DNA of 64,000 bases from Geobacter sp. UBA5730 (GTDB lineage: Bacteria; Desulfobacterota; Desulfuromonadia; Geobacterales; Pseudopelobacteraceae): the NCBI GenBank assembly GCA_002419465.1, contig DIGE01000014.1, forward strand, positions 186,001 to 250,000. Direction: 5' to 3'. The stretch's first letter is position 1. Each line of letters opens with the position of its first letter. The translations under genes and the position numbers were made by a program. This document shows, one piece after another, positions 1 through 8,817 of the stretch. A model generated the notes under the pieces. The model made no database searches, was not told the DNA's origin, and was given only the letters and a program-made list of their open reading frames with translations.

Positions 1-251
1 AGTCCGCGGTAGATCAGGTCATTCCATTCGGGAATCAGGTTATTGATCGGGCAGCCGCTGGCCATGCCAGAGAGCAGCGTGCCAGTATGGCAAAAAGGGA
101 TGCCGCAGTCCATGCAACGGGCGCCCTGAATGCGCAGCTTCTCCTCGGTCAAATGCAGATGAAACTCGTTCCAATCCTTGATACGCGCTAACGGTTCGCG
201 GTCTGCCGGAATCTCGCGGCAGTACTCCATAAATCCGGTCGGTTTTCCCAT
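1..251 (-). CDS. gltD: Glutamate synthase (NADPH) small subunit, N-terminal part (runs off window)
   Basis: The first 83 residues of a GltD-type subunit are visible, beginning MGKPTGFMEYCRE and containing the cysteine cluster C-x2-C-x3-C (ARCMDCGIPFCH) followed by a further Cys in GCPINN, typical of the N-terminal 4Fe-4S-binding domain of the glutamate synthase beta subunit. This subunit passes electrons from NAD(P)H through FAD and Fe-S centres to the large subunit, which makes glutamate from glutamine and 2-oxoglutarate in the cytoplasm. It lies about 140 bases downstream of gltB on the same strand, the usual gltBD order. The C-terminal part, with FAD and NAD(P) domains, is outside the window. 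Confidence 0.93.
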   Translation of the reverse strand, partial: MGKPTGFMEYCREIPADREPLARIKDWNEFHLHLTEEKLRIQGARCMDCGIPFCHTGTLLSGMASGCPINNLIPEWNDLIYRG

Positions 252-388
252 GGTCGTTGTCCTATATAATTCGTGATTCTTTCAACTCAACATAGCCACA
301 GCCAATTTCAAATCAAGGATGCGTTCAAGACGGCGAAGAGCCAGCGGCCAGCCAACGTAAAAAGGACCTTACGTTGGGCTTGGGGGCA

Positions 389-3300
389 TCAGGCTGCCTC
401 ACGGGTATTCTCCTCAAACGCGGCAGCCAGCGCCTCATCTCCGCTCAAACCTGCCTCCTTTGCCCGTTCCAGCGACTGCAGCACCCGCTTGTAGTCCATC
501 GGCATTACCTTGACGAACCGTTTGGAATGTTCATTCCAGTTAAGCAGAATGATCGCTGCCCGGGCACTTCCGGTAACCGCCTCATGCTTCTCGATCATCG
601 CCTTCAGGGTTGCCTTGTCCTGTTCATCAAGGGGTTCCAAAGCAACCGTCTCGGTGTTACAGCAGCCGGTGAATTCATCCCTGTCATCGAAAACATAGGC
701 CACCCCGCCACTCATGCCGGCGGCAAAGTTACGCCCGGTGTGGCCGAGCACAACCACCGTCCCTCCGGTCATATATTCACACCCGTGGTCACCAACCCCC
801 TCAACCACGGCATCGGCACCGGAGTTGCGCACACAGAACCGTTCACCGGCTATACCGCGAATATAGGCGCTACCACTGGTGGCGCCATACAGTGCAACGT
901 TGCCGGCAATAATATTCTCTTCAGCCCTGAAGGTAGTGCCCTCAGGGGGGTAGACCACGATCGAGCCACCGGAAAGTCCCTTGCCCAGATAATCGTTGGC
1001 ATCACCGGACAGCTCCAGGGTCATGCCTTGGGGGATAAACGCGCCAAAGCTCTGACCTGCCGAGCCGTTGAATTTCAGCCTGACCGTTCCCTCCGGCAGA
1101 CCTGCCGCTCCATGATGCAGGGTAATCTCGTTACCAACAATGGTGCCTGCAACCCGGTCAATGTTGGTAATCGGCAGCTCGGCAGACACTGGCTGGCCTT
1201 TTTCAATGGCTGGCTTACAGATCTCCAGCAGCTTGGACAGGTCGAGGCATCTTTCCAGACCATGATCCTGCAGCTCGTTACAATAGCTGACGGCGTCGAT
1301 CCCCATGTCGGGGGAGTAGAGGATGTTGCTGAAATCAAGTCCCTGCGCCTTCCAGTGTCCGACCGCTTTCTTCGGCTCCAGCACATTGGCGCGGCCAACC
1401 ATCTCGTTAAAGCTGCGGAAGCCGAGTTGGGCCATCAGCTCCCTGACTTCCTGGGCCACGAAGCGCATAAAGTTGACCACATACTCCGGCTTGCCGGCAA
1501 ATCTTGCTCGCAAGGCCGGATCCTGTGTAGCCACCCCGGCGGGACAGGTATTACTGTGGCAGACCCGCATCATCACGCACCCCAGAGTGACCAGCGGGGC
1601 GGTGGCGAAACCAAACTCCTCGGCTCCCAGCAGGGCGCCAATCACCACATCACGGCCGGTTTTCAGCTGGCCGTCCACCTCAACCACAATCCGGCTGCGC
1701 AACTTGTTCAGCATCAGGGTCTGGTGAGTCTCTGCCAGCCCCAGTTCCCAGGGCAATCCGGCATGTTTGATACTGGAGAGCGGCGACGCGCCGGTACCGC
1801 CGTCGTAACCGCTGACCAGCACCACATCTGCGTGCGCCTTGGCAACCCCGGCGGCCACCGTGCCGACCCCCACTTCAGAGACCAGCTTGACGCTGATCCG
1901 GGCCCGGCGGTTGGCGTTCTTCAGGTCATGGATCAACTCCGCCAGATCCTCAATGGAGTAGATGTCATGGTGCGGCGGCGGCGATACCAGGCCGACGCCG
2001 GGGGTGGTATGACGGGTCTTGGCCACCCAGGGGTACACCTTGTGGCCCGGCAACTCGCCCCCCTCGCCCGGCTTGGCGCCCTGGGCCATCTTGATCTGGA
2101 TCTCGCCAGCATTGCTCAGGTAGTGGCTGGTAACCCCGAAACGACCGGAGGCCACCTGCTTGATAACGCTGTTCTTGGAGTCCCCCTGTTCGTTGGTCCA
2201 GGTGAAGCGTTCCGGGTCCTCGCCACCCTCGCCGGTATTGGAACGCCCTCCGATCCGGTTCATGGCGATGGCCAGCGCCTCGTGGGCCTCCTGGCTGATG
2301 GAACCGTAGGACATGGCGCCAGTCTTGAAGCGCTTCATGATCTCTTCCACCGGCTCAACCTCTTCGATCGCTACCGGCACCTGCTGCTTGAAATCCAGCA
2401 GGCCACGCAGGGTATAGTGACGTTCGCTCTGCTCGTCGATCAGCTTTGAGAAGACCTTGAACTCCTGATAGTCGTTGGTGCGGGTCGCCTTCTGCAACGA
2501 GGTGATGGTGAGCGGATTAAAGAGATGCTCTTCCCCGTCCTTGCGCCATTGGTACTGGCCGCCCGGATCAAGGGTCGGGTCTGCAGCCACCCGCTTCGGA
2601 TAGGCCTTGGCATGTCGCGACAGCAGCTCCCTGGCGATGCCGTTCAGATCAGTGCCGCCGATCCGGGAGGGGGTCCAGGTAAAGTACTTGTCGATTACCG
2701 ACTGATGCAGGCCAACCGCCTCAAAAATCTGCGCGCCGCGGTAACTCGGTATGGTGGAGATCCCCATCTTGGCCATGGTCTTGACAACCCCTTTGACGGT
2801 TGCCTTGATGAAGTTCTTGACCGCTGTCTTGTGATCGACGCCGGGCAGCATTCCCTGCTGGATCAGATCATCCATCGACTCAAAGGCCAGATAAGGGTTG
2901 ATGGCGGTGCAGCCATACCCCAACAGCACGGCGAAATGGTGCACCTCACGAGGCTCGCCCGATTCAAGCACCAGCGAGACGTGGGTGCGGGTGGCGGTGC
3001 GGATCAGGTGATGATGCAGGCCAGCCACCGCCAGCAACGCAGGAAGGGCGGCATACTCCTCGTTCACCCCGCGGTCAGAGAGAAATAGCACGGTGGTGCC
3101 GGCCTCAATGAAGCGGACCGCAGCATTGCACATGCTCTCCATGGCTCGCTCCATCCCCTCGGCACCATCAGCGGCCTTGAACAACAGGGACAGCGTCGTC
3201 GTTTTGAAACCTGGTTGATCCAGGTGACGCAGCGTTTCAAATTCCTCGTTAGTGAGAATTGGTTGTTCCAGTCGGATCACCCGGGCGCTGCTACCGCTCG

Positions 3301-4963
3301 CCTTGAGCAAGTTTGACTCGGAGCCGATCCGGGTTACGGTTGAGGTGACGATCTCCTCGCGGATCGGGTCGATCGGCGGATTGGTCACCTGGGCAAAGAG
3401 CTGTTTAAAGTAGTTATAAAGCAACTGAGGCTGGTCGGAAAGCACCGCCAGCGGCGTGTCGGTCCCCATCGAGCCCAACGGCTGAACGCCATCTCGGGCC
3501 ATGGGGCCCAGGATCACCTGCTGATCTTCGTAGGTATAGCCAAAGGCCTGCTGCCGCTGCAACAGGCTTGCCGGATCGGACGATTTCTGCTTGGGTGCCT
3601 TTGGCAGATCCTTCAGCAACAACTGATTGGTCTTGACCCAATCGCCGTACGGCTTGGCTGCAGCCAACTCCCTTTTGATCTCCTCGTCAGGCACAATCCG
3701 TCCCTGCTCCGTGTCAATCAGGAACATCTTACCCGGTTGCAAGCGCCCCTTTTCAAGTACATTCTCCGGCTTAATCGGCAGTACGCCTGCCTCTGAGGCC
3801 AAGATCACCCGATCATCACGGGTGATGTAGTAACGGCAGGGGCGCAGACCGTTTCGGTCAAGCACCGCGCCGATCAGCCGGCCATCGGTGAAGGAGATGG
3901 CCGCAGGCCCGTCCCACGGCTCCATCAGACAAGCATGGTACTCGTAAAAGGCCCGTTTATCCTTGTTCATGGTCTCGTGATTTTCCCATGGTTCCGGCAC
4001 CATCATCATGATTGCATGGGGAAGCGAACGACCAGCCATCACCAGCAGTTCCAGGCAATTGTCGAACATACCCGAGTCGGAACCGTTGGTGTTGATGACC
4101 GGCAATGCCTTTTTGATGTCATCACCAAACAGCTCGCTGTTGAACATCGACTGCCGGGCATACATCCAGTTGACGTTGCCCCGCAAGGTGTTGATCTCGC
4201 CGTTATGAGCCATCAGGTGGTAGGGATGGGCCCGCTCCCAGCTGGGGAAGGTGTTGGTGGAAAAACGGGAGTGTACCAACGCCAGAGCCGAGACCATTTC
4301 AGGGTCACGCAGGTCGGCATAATACTGGTCAACCTGTACCGGCATCAACATCCCCTTGTAGATAATGGTGCGGGTGGAGATGCTGGCGACGTACCAGAAA
4401 TTATCAACCTCGATGTCACGGATTTCGTGGATGGCACGTTGATTGACGATGTACAGCTTGCGATTGAAGGCCGCCTCGTCGATGGTGGCATCGACAGGCT
4501 TCAGGAACAGCTGGCGCACCATCGGCTCACCGGCCTTGGCAGTGTCACCCAACGATGAGTTGTCGGTCGGCACATCGCGCCAACCAATGATCTGCACCTG
4601 TTCTTCTTGCAGGATTCGCTCAAGCACGTGACGGGCGCTGTTGCGCTCGGGCGCCACGGGTGAGGTAAACACCATGGCGACACCGTAGCGCCCGAATTCC
4701 GGCAGCTCTATCCCCAACGGCCCGCAAACCTTGCGCAGAAAACGATCCGGCATCTGGATCAGAATCCCGGCACCGTCGCCGGTGTTATGTTCACACCCCA
4801 CCGCACCACGATGGTCGAGGTTGGCCAGGATAGTCAGGGCCTGCTCAACAATCTCATGGGATTTTTTGCCCTTGATGTTTGCCACAAAACCGACACCACA
4901 GGCATCGTGCTCGAACTGGGGATCGTACAACCCTTGTTTTTCAGGTACTCCGATAGTTTTCAT
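389..4963 (-). CDS. gltB: Glutamate synthase large subunit (GOGAT alpha chain)
   Basis: This 1524-residue protein has the full GltB layout: an N-terminal class II glutamine amidotransferase domain, whose catalytic Cys22 (HDACGVGF) would be exposed by removal of a 21-residue propeptide, a central domain, an FMN-binding alpha/beta-barrel, the 3Fe-4S ligand motif C-x5-C-x4-C (CVMMRVCHSNTCPAG), and a C-terminal glycine-rich beta-helix (GXXGG.. repeats). It converts glutamine plus 2-oxoglutarate to two glutamates with GltD as electron donor. Length is typical of the family. The start gives the expected MKTIGVPEKQGLYDP leader. The 310 bases upstream hold no gene; no convincing sigma-54 promoter was recognised there. 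Confidence 0.97.
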   Translation of the reverse strand: MKTIGVPEKQGLYDPQFEHDACGVGFVANIKGKKSHEIVEQALTILANLDHRGAVGCEHNTGDGAGILIQMPDRFLRKVCGPLGIELPEFGRYGVAMVFTSPVAPERNSARHVLERILQEEQVQIIGWRDVPTDNSSLGDTAKAGEPMVRQLFLKPVDATIDEAAFNRKLYIVNQRAIHEIRDIEVDNFWYVASISTRTIIYKGMLMPVQVDQYYADLRDPEMVSALALVHSRFSTNTFPSWERAHPYHLMAHNGEINTLRGNVNWMYARQSMFNSELFGDDIKKALPVINTNGSDSGMFDNCLELLVMAGRSLPHAIMMMVPEPWENHETMNKDKRAFYEYHACLMEPWDGPAAISFTDGRLIGAVLDRNGLRPCRYYITRDDRVILASEAGVLPIKPENVLEKGRLQPGKMFLIDTEQGRIVPDEEIKRELAAAKPYGDWVKTNQLLLKDLPKAPKQKSSDPASLLQRQQAFGYTYEDQQVILGPMARDGVQPLGSMGTDTPLAVLSDQPQLLYNYFKQLFAQVTNPPIDPIREEIVTSTVTRIGSESNLLKASGSSARVIRLEQPILTNEEFETLRHLDQPGFKTTTLSLLFKAADGAEGMERAMESMCNAAVRFIEAGTTVLFLSDRGVNEEYAALPALLAVAGLHHHLIRTATRTHVSLVLESGEPREVHHFAVLLGYGCTAINPYLAFESMDDLIQQGMLPGVDHKTAVKNFIKATVKGVVKTMAKMGISTIPSYRGAQIFEAVGLHQSVIDKYFTWTPSRIGGTDLNGIARELLSRHAKAYPKRVAADPTLDPGGQYQWRKDGEEHLFNPLTITSLQKATRTNDYQEFKVFSKLIDEQSERHYTLRGLLDFKQQVPVAIEEVEPVEEIMKRFKTGAMSYGSISQEAHEALAIAMNRIGGRSNTGEGGEDPERFTWTNEQGDSKNSVIKQVASGRFGVTSHYLSNAGEIQIKMAQGAKPGEGGELPGHKVYPWVAKTRHTTPGVGLVSPPPHHDIYSIEDLAELIHDLKNANRRARISVKLVSEVGVGTVAAGVAKAHADVVLVSGYDGGTGASPLSSIKHAGLPWELGLAETHQTLMLNKLRSRIVVEVDGQLKTGRDVVIGALLGAEEFGFATAPLVTLGCVMMRVCHSNTCPAGVATQDPALRARFAGKPEYVVNFMRFVAQEVRELMAQLGFRSFNEMVGRANVLEPKKAVGHWKAQGLDFSNILYSPDMGIDAVSYCNELQDHGLERCLDLSKLLEICKPAIEKGQPVSAELPITNIDRVAGTIVGNEITLHHGAAGLPEGTVRLKFNGSAGQSFGAFIPQGMTLELSGDANDYLGKGLSGGSIVVYPPEGTTFRAEENIIAGNVALYGATSGSAYIRGIAGERFCVRNSGADAVVEGVGDHGCEYMTGGTVVVLGHTGRNFAAGMSGGVAYVFDDRDEFTGCCNTETVALEPLDEQDKATLKAMIEKHEAVTGSARAAIILLNWNEHSKRFVKVMPMDYKRVLQSLERAKEAGLSGDEALAAAFEENTREAA

Positions 4964-5275
4964 AGTGCAACCCTTGTGAAGAGTATGTTCCTGCCAACCG
5001 CGACTGAAGCAGACTCAGATTTGCAAACGGTGAGCCAAACAGGGCAGAACAAAGGCAGCCAGCCTGGCCATCACACCTAACATTCCGCATCTACAGCCTT
5101 TTTTTAAGCATCAAGGATGTTGAGCCAGCACCTTGCCGGCATTTTCCCGTAGCAGACACCACCCACGGGGCGATATTGAGTTGACAACATACTCATGTTT
5201 TACACACAGCGCAACTCAGCAGGCCGCTGCCCGCTACTCAACACTTCTCTTTACTTAGACAAGCACTGCCCGGCC
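4964..5275. other. Intergenic region between gltB and the SrkA-like kinase gene
   Basis: About 310 bases with no supportable gene. The 3' end of the kinase gene is on the right and the gltB start on the left, so any promoter for gltB should be here. I looked for the GG-N10-GC signature of sigma-54 on the minus strand and found no good match. There is a T-run near 5100 but no convincing hairpin with it. Confidence 0.5.
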
Positions 5276-6262
5276 TCACAACAGTTCCAGTGGCGGCTCA
5301 TCCAACGCAGCCAGCTGCTCACGCAGCTCCAGGATATGTTCGCCCCAGTAGTGCACAGTGTTGAACCAAGGGAAGGCAATCGGAAAGGCCGGATCATCCC
5401 AACGCCGGGCCAGCCAAGCGCTGTAATGCAGCATACGCAAGGCACGCAGCGCCTCAATCAGCCGCAGCTCAGCCGGATCGAAGCCGCAGAATTCACGGTA
5501 GCCTTCCAGCAACGCATCCAACTGGGCAACCTTGCGCTGGCGCTCACCGGACAACATCATCCAGATATCCTGCACAGCCGGTGCCATGCGCGCATCGTCG
5601 AAATCAACAACATGCGGTGCATGATCACGCCAGAGAATGTTGCCGCTGTGGCAGTCGCCATGCACCCGAATCAGACGGATCGGCCCGGCTGATGCCAGCA
5701 CCCCCTCAACCGCTTCCAGCAGCTGGCCGGTCAACGCGGTATAGCTCTCGCGATATGCCGCAGGAATAAAATTTTCGCTGATAAGGGCCACACTTTCGTG
5801 ACCGAAACTGAGGCTGTCCAGGGTTGGCCGACACCGGAACGGCCTGACCGCTCCAATGCAATGCATGCGGCCCAACATCCGCCCAAGGATCAGCAGATTG
5901 TCCAGGTTGTCAAATTCAGGGGCATGGCCGCCCTGTTGCGGATAAAGGGCAAATTTGAAGTTATCATAATGGAACAGGCTTTCACCGTCAGCATTGCGCC
6001 AGGGGGCCACCACCGGCAATTCTTGGTCGGCCAGTTCGCTGCTGAAATCATGCTCCTCAATAATCTGCTGATCTGACCAGCGGCCAGGGCGGTAAAACTT
6101 GGCAATCAGCGGCTTGGCATCCTCGATGCCGACCTGATAAACACGGTTTTCATAACTGTTCAACGCAAGAATCCGGCAATCACAGTGAAAACCCTGTGTT
6201 TCGACGGCATCCATGACGAAGTCAGGGGTAAGCCTATGAAAAGGATGTTTATTCGCCGTCAT
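5276..6262 (-). CDS. srkA: SrkA/YihE-type serine/threonine protein kinase
   Basis: The 328-residue protein carries the aminoglycoside-phosphotransferase-like kinase fold of the stress response kinase A (YihE/RdoA) family: an N-terminal lobe with NRVYQVGIED and KFYRPGRW, the catalytic loop VHGDCHSGNILW (Asp and Asn) and the metal-binding VDFDDARMAPAVQD. In enterics this cytoplasmic kinase counters envelope and oxidative stress signalling. Length matches the family (about 325-330). It appears to be a single gene; a TATACT-like -10 element lies near 6318-6323 on the minus strand, with a weak -35. The family is clear; the physiological substrate here is unknown. Confidence 0.88.
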   Translation of the reverse strand: MTANKHPFHRLTPDFVMDAVETQGFHCDCRILALNSYENRVYQVGIEDAKPLIAKFYRPGRWSDQQIIEEHDFSSELADQELPVVAPWRNADGESLFHYDNFKFALYPQQGGHAPEFDNLDNLLILGRMLGRMHCIGAVRPFRCRPTLDSLSFGHESVALISENFIPAAYRESYTALTGQLLEAVEGVLASAGPIRLIRVHGDCHSGNILWRDHAPHVVDFDDARMAPAVQDIWMMLSGERQRKVAQLDALLEGYREFCGFDPAELRLIEALRALRMLHYSAWLARRWDDPAFPIAFPWFNTVHYWGEHILELREQLAALDEPPLELL

Positions 6263-6409
6263 GGTGCTCTTCCTGTTGAACTCGGGAGTATTGTTCCACT
6301 GGCCATCATGCTGCGTCAGTATACTATCCTGAAAGCCCCATTGCTCAGCCTATGTTCCCACCTTGAAAAAACGCCCCTTAATCCCGCTTGCCGCCCAAAA
6401 CGGATCAAC

Positions 6410-6632
6410 ACCTGATCGCGCTCCCGCTGCTCCAGATCACCAGCGCCTGTATTTAGAATACTGAAACATCCAGGTGCGTCAGCAAGCCGATGCCAAAGGC
6501 AGCGGTCTTGACACTGCCGGTCTTGGCCTTGGCGATTACGTCCTTGCCGGCCAGGATAGCGGGCAAGGCATGAAGCTGCACCGGCGTCATCCCGGCATAG
6601 CCGAGCGAGGCCAGGTTTTTCAGCATGGGCAC
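6410..6632 (-). pseudogene. Degraded N-terminal fragment of a DbpA-type DEAD-box RNA helicase
   Basis: Reading the minus strand from about 6626 gives MLKNLASLGYAGMTPVQ, then ALPAILAGKDVIAKAKTGSVKTAAFGIG, which is the Q motif and motif I of a DbpA-like helicase with GSGKT changed to GSVKT. After LLTHLDVSVF there is an in-frame stop near 6451, yet the next codons (IQALVI) still match the family before similarity is lost. Only about 70 of more than 450 residues remain, so this is a dead remnant. A terminator-like hairpin at 6698-6720 lies just upstream. Family assignment is from memory of the conserved motifs. Confidence 0.78.
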
Positions 6633-6691
6633 TTAAGACAACGATGAAAATGCCGTGTTGTGCTTAGGTATCTCGTATCTTCCGCGTCCAT

Positions 6692-6720
6692 AAAAAAACC
6701 ACAGGGTGTGTCCCTGTGGT
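6692..6720 (-). terminator. Hairpin with T-run, nearly identical to the rhlE leader hairpin
   Basis: On the minus strand ACCACAGGG and CCCTGTGGT pair around a five-base loop and are followed by seven Ts. It lies downstream of the lysine-rich ORF and about 65 bases upstream of the helicase fragment, so it could end the upstream transcript or be the old leader hairpin of the lost helicase. The same stem occurs in the rhlE leader at 8636-8655. Confidence 0.75.
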
Positions 6721-6758
6721 TCAGGCGCAGATAAATCAGTACTCACGGGCCTGCCCCG

Positions 6759-6866
6759 TCAGCTACTTTTTTCTGCTTTTTTGATCTTCTTTTCAGCCTT
6801 CTTTTCCTTGGGAGTTTTGGCCGGTGCCTTTTTGGTTTCTTTTTTGCTGTCCACGCCTTTGCTCAT
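6759..6866 (-). CDS. Small lysine-rich protein (35 residues), nested in-frame
   Basis: A 35-residue ORF starting MSKGVDSKKETKKAPAKTPK and ending in Lys/Glu-rich sequence. The ATG at 6866 is preceded by a consensus AAGGAG seven bases upstream, which sits inside the longer frame and would be pointless unless used. Proteins of this size with the MSKGVD..KKETKK..PAKT pattern are, as I recall, widespread in proteobacteria and uncharacterised; the extreme basicity suggests nucleic-acid contact. Being encoded next to rhlE with a helicase remnant beyond it hints at an RNA-related role, but that is inference. Confidence 0.6.
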   Translation of the reverse strand: MSKGVDSKKETKKAPAKTPKEKKAEKKIKKAEKSS

Positions 6867-7190
6867 GTCGGTCTCCTTATCGCCTGGTTTCGTGCTGCCG
6901 CCTCGACCACAATATACCGTGGCGACAGTATAGCACTCCCGTGAGTCGGCAGCATGACATTTCTTGTCTGCTGGTCCGGATTGGGGCAGATCAAGGAGCG
7001 GCTGCAGGAATTTTTCATAGGTGACCCGCTGCTTGGCGGACAGTAGCTCCAGGTCTCCTTCGTTGTCCAGCAAAAAGGTGCCGACGCCGATCACCGTCCG
7101 GGCCAGATATCCGGTGCCAACAACGCTCTTTTCAATCTCATCGCCTTGGATGCCGAGCAGTTTACGCAACCGGCGCAGGTCAACGTCCAT
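6759..7190 (-). CDS. Hypothetical protein with lysine-rich tail
   Basis: An open frame of 143 residues from the ATG at 7190, which has GGAG eight bases upstream (the ATG at 7196 is only two bases from GGAG and is less likely). The first 75 residues (MDVDLRRLRKLLGIQGDEIEK ... LSAKQRVTYEKFLQPLL) look like a compact helical protein that I do not recognise. A Cys-containing linker follows (KKCHAADSREC), and then, in the same frame, a lysine-rich segment that has its own start signal and is listed separately. It lies about 80 bases downstream of rhlE and may be co-transcribed with it. The original gene may have lost its stop codon, joining two reading frames. Confidence 0.55.
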   Translation of the reverse strand: MDVDLRRLRKLLGIQGDEIEKSVVGTGYLARTVIGVGTFLLDNEGDLELLSAKQRVTYEKFLQPLLDLPQSGPADKKCHAADSRECYTVATVYCGRGGSTKPGDKETDMSKGVDSKKETKKAPAKTPKEKKAEKKIKKAEKSS

Positions 7191-7273
7191 AATCATATCT
7201 CCGGTAGTGATCTCCGCATGTCCGCGGGGGTAGTGCCGAGCGCATCCTGTGATGCATGCGCAACAGCCATCAT

Positions 7274-8608
7274 TTACGAGCGGCGGCCGCGCCGGCCGGT
7301 TTTAGGAAAGGGGCGCTCGACCACCGGCTTGCCCCGCCGCAGCTTGGCGGACTTTGCCGGCGGGGCTTCCGCAGCTTTTGCAGTAGCCTTGGCCGACTTC
7401 GGCGGTGACTTACGGGCCTTGGAAGGCTTGGCTGCCTGTTTGAGTTCCTGTATCCGTACGCTCCGCTTGGCAGCCTGCTGCGGAAACTCCGCCAGGTTCT
7501 GACGCGGAATGGCATATTTAAGCAGCTTTTCAATCGCGGTCAGCAGCGGCCGTTCCTCCGGGCAGACCAGCGAAAGGGCTACCCCCTCTTCCCCGGCCCG
7601 GCCGGTACGGCCGATGCGATGCACATAATCCTCAGGAACCTGCGGCAGATCGTAGTTCACCACATGGGGCAGACGCTCGATGTCCAGCCCGCGGGCCGCC
7701 ACATCGGTCGCCACCAGTACGCGCAGGTCGCCCCGCTTGAATTCCGCCAGGGTCCGGGTGCGAATTGACTGGCTCTTATTACTATGGATGGCGGCCGCCT
7801 TGATCCCGTCGTAGAGCAACTCTTCGGTCAGCTTGTCCGCTCCGTAACGGGTGCGGCAGAAAACCAGCACCTGGTTCCAGCCTCCCTGACGGATCAGGAA
7901 CGAGATCATCTCCCGCTTGCGGCTTTTTTCCACCTCGTAGACCGCCTGGGTCACCGCATCGGCGGTGATCGTACGACGGGCCACCTCGATCCGGCGCGGC
8001 TGATCCAGCAGCTCGTCGGCCAACTGTTTGATGTTCTGCGAATAGGTCGCCGAAAACAGTAGCGCCTGATGCTTGGGCGGCAGATACCCCGCCACCTGCT
8101 TAATGTCGTCGATGAAGCCCAGATCCAGCATCCGGTCGGCCTCATCCAACACCAGAAACTCAACCCGGGAAAGATCCACGGTACCCCGTTCGACGTGATC
8201 CAGCAAACGCCCCGGCGTGGCCACCACAATATCCACCCCCCGGTGCAACCGCTCGATCTGAGCCTGGATGGTCACCCCGCCGTAGATCATGGTAGAGCGC
8301 AGTGACAAGCACCGGGCAAACCTGTTCATCTCTTCGCTGACCTGGGCCGCCAGTTCACGGGTCGGCACCAGCACCAGCGCGCGCGGTTTACGGCGTTTTT
8401 CTTTGGGAAGCTTTTCACTGAGCCGCTGCACAATCGGCAGGGCGAAGGCTGCCGTCTTGCCGGTGCCGGTCTGGGCGCCGGCAAGCAGATCGCCCCCCTC
8501 GAAGATCACCGGTATGGCCTGAGCCTGGATCGGGGTCGGCGTGGTATAACCCTGTGAGGCGATCGCACTCAGCAGTTCGGCCCGCAGGCCAAGAGATTCA
8601 AACGACAT
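7274..8608 (-). CDS. rhlE: DEAD-box ATP-dependent RNA helicase RhlE
   Basis: The 444-residue protein has all DEAD-box motifs in order: a Q motif in GYTTPTPIQAQAIP, motif I AQTGTGKT, Ia PTRELAAQ, Ib TPGRLLDH, II DEAD, III SAT, IV VLVFCRTR, V VATDVAARGLDIE and VI HRIGRTGRAG. After about residue 375 comes a basic, low-complexity tail rich in Lys, Ala and Arg, as in RhlE proteins, which unwind short RNA duplexes and help ribosome assembly and mRNA decay. The start MSFESLGL at 8608 is preferred over the upstream frame start at 8632 because AAGGAG lies ten bases upstream. The leader contains a terminator-like hairpin, suggesting control after initiation. Confidence 0.95.
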   Translation of the reverse strand: MSFESLGLRAELLSAIASQGYTTPTPIQAQAIPVIFEGGDLLAGAQTGTGKTAAFALPIVQRLSEKLPKEKRRKPRALVLVPTRELAAQVSEEMNRFARCLSLRSTMIYGGVTIQAQIERLHRGVDIVVATPGRLLDHVERGTVDLSRVEFLVLDEADRMLDLGFIDDIKQVAGYLPPKHQALLFSATYSQNIKQLADELLDQPRRIEVARRTITADAVTQAVYEVEKSRKREMISFLIRQGGWNQVLVFCRTRYGADKLTEELLYDGIKAAAIHSNKSQSIRTRTLAEFKRGDLRVLVATDVAARGLDIERLPHVVNYDLPQVPEDYVHRIGRTGRAGEEGVALSLVCPEERPLLTAIEKLLKYAIPRQNLAEFPQQAAKRSVRIQELKQAAKPSKARKSPPKSAKATAKAAEAPPAKSAKLRRGKPVVERPFPKTGRRGRRS

Positions 8609-8626
8609 GGGGTTAAACTCCTTGTA

Positions 8627-8655
8627 AAACAAAAACCACAGGGTGGACCCTGTGG
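8627..8655 (-). promoter_or_regulatory. Terminator-like leader hairpin of rhlE (possible attenuator)
   Basis: On the minus strand, CCACAGGG (8655-8648) pairs with CCCTGTGG (8643-8636) around a four-base loop, followed by TTTTTGTTTT, just upstream of the rhlE ribosome-binding site. It would begin within roughly ten bases of the predicted transcription start. The shape is an intrinsic terminator, but its place in the 5' leader suggests attenuation or mRNA protection. The stem is repeated at 6698-6720. Confidence 0.7.
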
Positions 8656-8669
8656 CAAGATTCGTTGTT

Positions 8670-8698
8670 GATATAGCATGTTACGATACGCGGTGCAA
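8670..8698 (-). promoter_or_regulatory. Sigma-70-type promoter for rhlE
   Basis: On the minus strand TTGCAC (8698-8693), a 17-base spacer and TATATC (8675-8670) match the -35/-10 consensus well. Transcription would start near 8663, leaving a leader of about 55 bases that contains the hairpin at 8636-8655. Confidence 0.6.
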
Positions 8699-8817
8699 TC
8701 GCTAAGCCGTGGTTGAAGGATGCCCTCGTTCCAAAGTGTGGTATACTTCACTTTGATTTTTCAGCGAACCACCTGACGGGCACTGCCCACCGGCATGCTT
8801 GTCGAAATGGAGGCCCC

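Noticed and set aside
374..2449. Long plus-strand frame of 691 codons opposite gltB
   Set aside because: It lies wholly within gltB, whose domains and motifs are unmistakable; the protein has no family-like pattern. High-GC antisense frames of this size are common.
4980..5270. Small frames in the gltB upstream gap
   Set aside because: Frames such as 4731-5080 (plus) have no ribosome-binding site or recognisable pattern and overlap gltB.
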